Below, one piece after another: positions 52,101 through 61,100 of a stretch of DNA of 64,000 bases (position 1 is the first letter of the stretch; each line of letters begins with the position of its first letter). The notes beneath the pieces are model-generated. The model saw nothing but the letters and a program-made list of their open reading frames with translations. It was not told where the DNA came from and did no database searches. The position numbers were made by a program, and so were the translations under genes. The DNA comes from Lutraria lutraria (Eukaryota; Mollusca; Bivalvia; Venerida; Mactridae): assembly GCA_964023205.1 (NCBI GenBank), contig OZ026844.1:37199963-37263962 (forward strand), in the 5' to 3' direction.

Positions 52101-55100
52101 TAACTTTGATGAAAAATTCATGAAATTTCATACACTGTTAATGAACATCATCAGTTCATGAACAAATTCTCAACAGGAGTGTTGTCTTAATTATGAATTA
52201 TGATTTGAGGGTCAAATATATTGTCTTGAAAAAGTACATCTTCAAGCCAATTAACCACAATTATCAAGGAAAAGTTACATTCTAAAAGTCATGACATACA
52301 GTGAGAAATTAATAACTGAAAACCAAACAAATTCAGTACGCTTTGATTTGTATACACACATTGAATTGTACTGAACTTCTGACCCTGTGTCATTCTGTAA
52401 ACTCTCTACACTGAGATTGTGACACTAATTTTGTGAATGAAACTATTTCTAGTATGTAGTAAATCTTGTCACCAGGACAGAATATGAATGAACTTTAGCG
52501 TAGATGAATACTTAATCATTATACTTGATAGTTTTACGGTTTAAATTGCCAGAATATTTTCCGTGCTTTCAAAATCAACAGAATAGAATCCCGCAAAATG
52601 TCTTCAACATTTATCAAAACTGCAACGACCGCAAGTGGTACTACTTTTCAACGCGGATGAGAGGCGTCATTGTTTCGTCGCTACAAAATGTGGTGTATAC
52701 CTATAGGAACTCTGTTACTAAAAAACGGATGGGGGCATACAACGACGGTGTCAAGCTGTTATCGACAGTAACGGGTTACATATCCGTTATTCAACCCAAA
52801 TCGGTTCCATCGAATAGTTGTTTTTGTCAAATATTGATTTTCTTCACAAACATCAAGATACCTATCTTTATCATAATGCTATTAAAATTCTAAATAGTCC
52901 CTCAAAACACATTGCAATTATTTATGTATATACATTCTATATTGTAGAAGAATCTTATATGATAAGTCGTTACAATTTTAGATCGATGTCCGAGCAATAT
53001 GGATAGTGAAGGGCAAATTCCCAGTTCCACCGAGTCCGATAGCGGAGCATCGAGTGTTACTGATGTCGTGATTGATGGCAAGACTGCTAATCCACAGGAG
53101 AATATTGTTGTCAAAGATGGAAGCAAAATTACCCTTGTCATTACCAAGGCAACTACGATAACGAATCTGATCATAAAAACTAAACGAGTGCGGTCAGTGA
53201 CAATAGACACCCTGGAAGCAGCGGCCGACGGTGAAAACTTGATGACGGAAGCTAAGGTAAATGCCAGATAAATGACCTGTCTTTCTCTGTCTGTCTGTTT
53301 GTCTGTCTTTGTGACCAAGTCGAGTGTGTTTGCTCATTACCTTAATATTTCAATCATGATTTATATATGATGACTTTTTCAGACCACTACGCCTGTTGAA
53401 AAGGATATATTCGATGTTGATATCAGTGAATTGACGTCGAAACCGTTACGAAAGATCATTTTGACGTTGAATATTGATAAAATAGGCGGGTCAGAGGTTA
53501 CTGCCGTCGAAGTCTTTGGATGTTTCCATCTTTATGGTAAACCTTCATAGTTAACACTTGTTTTCATAGTTAACTGGCTAAACTCACGTATCGTGATACG
53601 TTTTTTAACTTAACAATACTTGAGCTTTCCATAGCAGTCACTTGCTCCGAGCGCATGATTTTTTATGTGGACCAAAGTACCAACATTCTCTTCATCGGCC
53701 ATGCAAAAATTGTCAAACAAGTTCCCGTTCCATGTTGCAGAGCTAGTCTATGAACGTTCATTTTTCTTGAGAACTTTTGTTTCTGCTCAAAATTCGTTCT
53801 TAAGTTTGCGATATAACAAAGAGGTCCCGATTTCAGTGACGTATGAATTTATATTATGTGATATCTTTTACAACACTTTTCAGGGACAACAACTACACAA
53901 GGTGCTGCTACTACCACTACAACAACTGAAGGTAATGTATCATTAATTTTGTATTGTTAGAATTGTACGTATTTTCTGCATGTAACATTTCTTTTGGTGT
54001 TGATTTCAAAAGCCGGTTGATGTCCCTATTTCCTAATGTCGTTTAATAAGCCTTGATCATTCGAATTGATCCAACTATAAAACGTACCTTAGCAAATCAC
54101 TTGGGTACGTTTATCAACGCTCTTACACAGTCTAAATTGTTGCCAATTGATCAACGAAGGGTTTGTTTGCTTTGATGTTGTACCATAACAGGGTTTGTTT
54201 CACTTAGTTACATATTTGAATGATAGAATGGCGCCGTGTGTGAAATAAAGTAATAAATCACATTTGCATTACTATTTTACAAGACTGCATTAACATTTCG
54301 AGACGAAATAATCCGGCATGTTTTTTCTTTTAATTAAAGTAAGAATTTAAGTAAATACAGCCAAACCCGTGTTAGCATCCACCTCCTAATAATGGCCATC
54401 CTGTGAATAAAAGCCAGTCTTTTAAGAACCGTCACTGATTATTTAGAACAAAATTGTTTTTTAATAAAGTCTATCGGTCATTGAAGGCCACATTGTATCA
54501 TCCCAAGGTGGATGGTCTTTGTTTACATGTTTGACTGTGTATATATATATACATATATAATGAAAAATAATTAACGTTTCACAGGTATTATAATTATTTC
54601 ATTTAATAGCCGACCGGTTTCGTCATTAGACTCATAAGGGCAATAATACTAAAATGGCGTCAAAACTACGTAAATACTACTGAAAGTTTGCAAAGCACCG
54701 AGAATCACCACAGTATACAGTCTGAACTTTTGATGTTCATGAACAGTTCTTAAGTTTCATGAATTGTTTACAGACTTCAGTTGATGAACAGTTCATGAAA
54801 CTCAGGTTCATGAGCTGTTGATGAGTTATATTGATGTACCTTTGATTAACTTTGATGAAAAATTCATGAAATTTCATACACTGTTAATGAACATCATCAG
54901 TTCATGAACAAATTCTCAACAGGAGTGTTGTCTTAATTATGAATTATGATTTGAGGGTCAAATATATTGTCTTGAAAAAGTACATCTTCAAGCCAATTAA
55001 CCACAATTATCAAGGAAAAGTTACATTCTAAAAGTCATGACATACAGTGAGAAATTAATAACTGAAAACCAAACAAATTCAGTACGCTTTGATTTGTATA

Positions 55101-58100
55101 CACACATTGAATTGTACTGAACTTCTGACCCTGTGTCATTCTGTAAACTCTCTACACTGAGATTGTGACACTAATTTTGTGAATGAAACTATTTCTAGTA
55201 TGTAGTAAATCTTGTCACCAGGACAGAATATGAATGAACTTTAGCGTAGATGAATACTTAATCATTATACTTGATAGTTTTACGGTTTAAATTGCCAGAA
55301 TATTTTCCGTGCTTTCAAAATCAACAGAATAGAATCCCGCAAAATGTCTTCAACATTTATCAAAACTGCAACGACCGCAAGTGGTACTACTTTTCAACGC
55401 GGATGAGAGGCGTCATTGTTTCGTCGCTACAAAATGTGGTGTATACCTATAGGAACTCTGTTACTAAAAAACGGATGGGGGCATACAACGACGGTGTCAA
55501 GCTGTTATCGACAGTAACGGGTTACATATCCGTTATTCAACCCAAATCGGTTCCATCGAATAGTTGTTTTTGTCAAATATTGATTTTCTTCACAAACATC
55601 AAGATACCTATCTTTATCATAATGCTATTAAAATTCTAAATAGTCCCTCAAAACACATTGCAATTATTTATGTATATACATTCTATATTGTAGAAGAATC
55701 TTATATGATAAGTCGTTACAATTTTAGATCGATGTCCGAGCAATATGGATAGTGAAGGGCAAATTCCCAGTTCCACCGAGTCCGATAGCGGAGCATCGAG
55801 TGTTACTGATGTCGTGATTGATGGCAAGACTGCTAATCCACAGGAGAATATTGTTGTCAAAGATGGAAGCAAAATTACCCTTGTCATTACCAAGGCAACT
55901 ACGATAACGAATCTGATCATAAAAACTAAACGAGTGCGGTCAGTGACAATAGACACCCTGGAAGCAGCGGCCGACGGTGAAAACTTGATGACGGAAGCTA
56001 AGGTAAATGCCAGATAAATGACCTGTCTTTCTCTGTCTGTCTGTTTGTCTGTCTTTGTGACCAAGTCGAGTGTGTTTGCTCATTACCTTAATATTTCAAT
56101 CATGATTTATATATGATGACTTTTTCAGACCACTACGCCTGTTGAAAAGGATATATTCGATGTTGATATCAGTGAATTGACGTCGAAACCGTTACGAAAG
56201 ATCATTTTGACGTTGAATATTGATAAAATAGGCGGGTCAGAGGTTACTGCCGTCGAAGTCTTTGGATGTTTCCATCTTTATGGTAAACCTTCATAGTTAA
56301 CACTTGTTTTCATAGTTAACTGGCTAAACTCACGTATCGTGATACGTTTTTTAACTTAACAATACTTGAGCTTTCCATAGCAGTCACTTGCTCGGAGCGC
56401 ATGATTTTTTATGTGGACCAAAGTACCAACATTCTCTTCATCGGCCATGCAAAAATTGTCAAACAAGTTCCCGTTCCATGTTGCAGAGCTAGTCTATGAA
56501 CGTTCATTTTTCTTGAGAACTTTTGTTTCTGCTCAAAATTCGTTCTTAAGTTTGCGATATAACAAAGAGGTCCCGATTTCAGTGACGTATGAATTTATAT
56601 TATGTGATATCTTTTACAACACTTTTCAGGGACAACAACTACACAAGGTGCTGCTACTACCACTACAACAACTGAAGGTAATGTATCATTAATTTTGTAT
56701 TGTTAGAATTGTACGTATTTTCTGCATGTAACATTTCTTTTGGTGTTGATTTCAAAAGCCGGTTGATGTCCCTATTTCCTAATGTCGTTTAATAAGCCTT
56801 GATCATTCGAATTGATCCAACTATAAAACGTACCTTAGCAAATCACTTGGGTACGTTTATCAACGCTCTTACACAGTCTAAATTGTTGCCAATTGATCAA
56901 CGAAGGGTTTGTTTGCTTTGATGTTGTACCATAACAGGGTTTGTTTCACTTAGTTACATATTTGAATGATAGAATGGCGCCGTGTGTGAAATAAAGTAAT
57001 AAATCACATTTGCATTACTATTTTACAAGACTGCATTAACATTTCGAGACGAAATAATCCGGCATGTTTTTTCTTTTAATTAAAGTAAGAATTTAAGTAA
57101 ATACAGCCAAACCCGTGTTAGCATCCACCTCCTAATAATGGCCATCCTGTGAATAAAAGCCAGTCTTTTAAGAACCGTCACTGATTATTTAGAACAAAAT
57201 TGTTTTTTAATAAAGTCTATCGGTCATTGAAGGCCACATTGTATCATCCCAAGGTGGATGGTCTTTGTTTACATGTTTGACTGTGTATATATATATACAT
57301 ATATAATGAAAAATAATTAACGTTTCACAGGTATTATAATTATTTCATTTAATAGCCGACCGGTTTCGTCATTAGACTCATAAGGGCAATAATACTAAAA
57401 TGGCGTCAAAACTACGTAAATACTACTGAAAGTTTGCAAAGCACCGAGAATCACCACAGTATACAGTCTGAACTTTTGATGTTCATGAACAGTTCTTAAG
57501 TTTCATGAATTGTTTACAGACTTCAGTTGATGAACAGTTCATGAAACTCAGGTTCATGAGCTGTTGATGAGTTATATTGATGTACCTTTGATTAACTTTG
57601 ATGAAAAATTCATGAAATTTCATACACTGTTAATGAACATCATCAGTTCATGAACAAATTCTCAACAGGAGTGTTGTCTTAATTATGAATTATGATTTGA
57701 GGGTCAAATATATTGTCTTGAAAAAGTACATCTTCAAGCCAATTAACCACAATTATCAAGGAAAAGTTACATTCTAAAAGTCATGACATACAGTGAGAAA
57801 TTAATAACTGAAAACCAAACAAATTCAGTACGCTTTGATTTGTATACACACATTGAATTGTACTGAACTTCTGACCCTGTGTCATTCTGTAAACTCTCTA
57901 CACTGAGATTGTGACACTAATTTTGTGAATGAAACTATTTCTAGTATGTAGTAAATCTTGTCACCAGGACAGAATATGAATGAACTTTAGCGTAGATGAA
58001 TACTTAATCATTATACTTGATAGTTTTACGGTTTAAATTGCCAGAATATTTTCCGTGCTTTCAAAATCAACAGAATAGAATCCCGCAAAATGTCTTCAAC

Positions 58101-61100
58101 ATTTATCAAAACTGCAACGACCGCAAGTGGTACTACTTTTCAACGCGGATGAGAGGCGTCATTGTTTCGTCGCTACAAAATGTGGTGTATACCTATAGGA
58201 ACTCTGTTACTAAAAAACGGATGGGGGCATACAACGACGGTGTCAAGCTGTTATCGACAGTAACGGGTTACATATCCGTTATTCAACCCAAATCGGTTCC
58301 ATCGAATAGTTGTTTTTGTCAAATATTGATTTTCTTCACAAACATCAAGATACCTATCTTTATCATAATGCTATTAAAATTCTAAATAGTCCCTCAAAAC
58401 ACATTGCAATTATTTATGTATATACATTCTATATTGTAGAAGAATCTTATATGATAAGTCGTTACAATTTTAGATCGATGTCCGAGCAATATGGATAGTG
58501 AAGGGCAAATTCCCAGTTCCACCGAGTCCGATAGCGGAGCATCGAGTGTTACTGATGTCGTGATTGATGGCAAGACTGCTAATCCACAGGAGAATATTGT
58601 TGTCAAAGATGGAAGCAAAATTACCCTTGTCATTACCAAGGCAACTACGATAACGAATCTGATCATAAAAACTAAACGAGTGCGGTCAGTGACAATAGAC
58701 ACCCTGGAAGCAGCGGCCGACGGTGAAAACTTGATGACGGAAGCTAAGGTAAATGCCAGATAAATGACCTGTCTTTCTCTGTCTGTCTGTTTGTCTGTCT
58801 TTGTGACCAAGTCGAGTGTGTTTGCTCATTACCTTAATATTTCAATCATGATTTATATATGATGACTTTTTCAGACCACTACGCCTGTTGAAAAGGATAT
58901 ATTCGATGTTGATATCAGTGAATTGACGTCGAAACCGTTACGAAAGATCATTTTGACGTTGAATATTGATAAAATAGGCGGGTCAGAGGTTACTGCCGTC
59001 GAAGTCTTTGGATGTTTCCATCTTTATGGTAAACCTTCATAGTTAACACTTGTTTTCATAGTTAACTGGCTAAACTCACGTATCGTGATACGTTTTTTAA
59101 CTTAACAATACTTGAGCTTTCCATAGCAGTCACTTGCTCGGAGCGCATGATTTTTTATGTGGACCAAAGTACCAACATTCTCTTCATCGGCCATGCAAAA
59201 ATTGTCAAACAAGTTCCCGTTCCATGTTGCAGAGCTAGTCTATGAACGTTCATTTTTCTTGAGAACTTTTGTTTCTGCTCAAAATTCGTTCTTAAGTTTG
59301 CGATATAACAAAGAGGTCCCGATTTCAGTGACGTATGAATTTATATTATGTGATATCTTTTACAACACTTTTCAGGGACAACAACTACACAAGGTGCTGC
59401 TACTACCACTACAACAACTGAAGGTAATGTATCATTAATTTTGTATTGTTAGAATTGTACGTATTTTCTGCATGTAACATTTCTTTTGGTGTTGATTTCA
59501 AAAGCCGGTTGATGTCCCTATTTCCTAATGTCGTTTAATAAGCCTTGATCATTCGAATTGATCCAACTATAAAACGTACCTTAGCAAATCACTTGGGTAC
59601 GTTTATCAACGCTCTTACACAGTCTAAATTGTTGCCAATTGATCAACGAAGGGTTTGTTTGCTTTGATGTTGTACCATAACAGGGTTTGTTTCACTTAGT
59701 TACATATTTGAATGATAGAATGGCGCCGTGTGTGAAATAAAGTAATAAATCACATTTGCATTACTATTTTACAAGACTGCATTAACATTTCGAGACGAAA
59801 TAATCCGGCATGTTTTTTCTTTTAATTAAAGTAAGAATTTAAGTAAATACAGCCAAACCCGTGTTAGCATCCACCTCCTAATAATGGCCATCCTGTGAAT
59901 AAAAGCCAGTCTTTTAAGAACCGTCACTGATTATTTAGAACAAAATTGTTTTTTAATAAAGTCTATCGGTCATTGAAGGCCACATTGTATCATCCCAAGG
60001 TGGATGGTCTTTGTTTACATGTTTGACTGTGTATATATATATACATATATAATGAAAAATAATTAACGTTTCACAGGTATTATAATTATTTCATTTAATA
60101 GCCGACCGGTTTCGTCATTAGACTCATAAGGGCAATAATACTAAAATGGCGTCAAAACTACGTAAATACTACTGAAAGTTTGCAAAGCACCGAGAATCAC
60201 CACAGTATACAGTCTGAACTTTTGATGTTCATGAACAGTTCTTAAGTTTCATGAATTGTTTACAGACTTCAGTTGATGAACAGTTCATGAAACTCAGGTT
60301 CATGAGCTGTTGATGAGTTATATTGATGTACCTTTGATTAACTTTGATGAAAAATTCATGAAATTTCATACACTGTTAATGAACATCATCAGTTCATGAA
60401 CAAATTCTCAACAGGAGTGTTGTCTTAATTATGAATTATGATTTGAGGGTCAAATATATTGTCTTGAAAAAGTACATCTTCAAGCCAATTAACCACAATT
60501 ATCAAGGAAAAGTTACATTCTAAAAGTCATGACATACAGTGAGAAATTAATAACTGAAAACCAAACAAATTCAGTACGCTTTGATTTGTATACACACATT
60601 GAATTGTACTGAACTTCTGACCCTGTGTCATTCTGTAAACTCTCTACACTGAGATTGTGACACTAATTTTGTGAATGAAACTATTTCTAGTATGTAGTAA
60701 ATCTTGTCACCAGGACAGAATATGAATGAACTTTAGCGTAGATGAATACTTAATCATTATACTTGATAGTTTTACGGTTTAAATTGCCAGAATATTTTCC
60801 GTGCTTTCAAAATCAACAGAATAGAATCCCGCAAAATGTCTTCAACATTTATCAAAACTGCAACGACCGCAAGTGGTACTACTTTTCAACGCGGATGAGA
60901 GGCGTCATTGTTTCGTCGCTACAAAATGTGGTGTATACCTATAGGAACTCTGTTACTAAAAAACGGATGGGGGCATACAACGACGGTGTCAAGCTGTTAT
61001 CGACAGTAACGGGTTACATATCCGTTATTCAACCCAAATCGGTTCCATCGAATAGTTGTTTTTGTCAAATATTGATTTTCTTCACAAACATCAAGATACC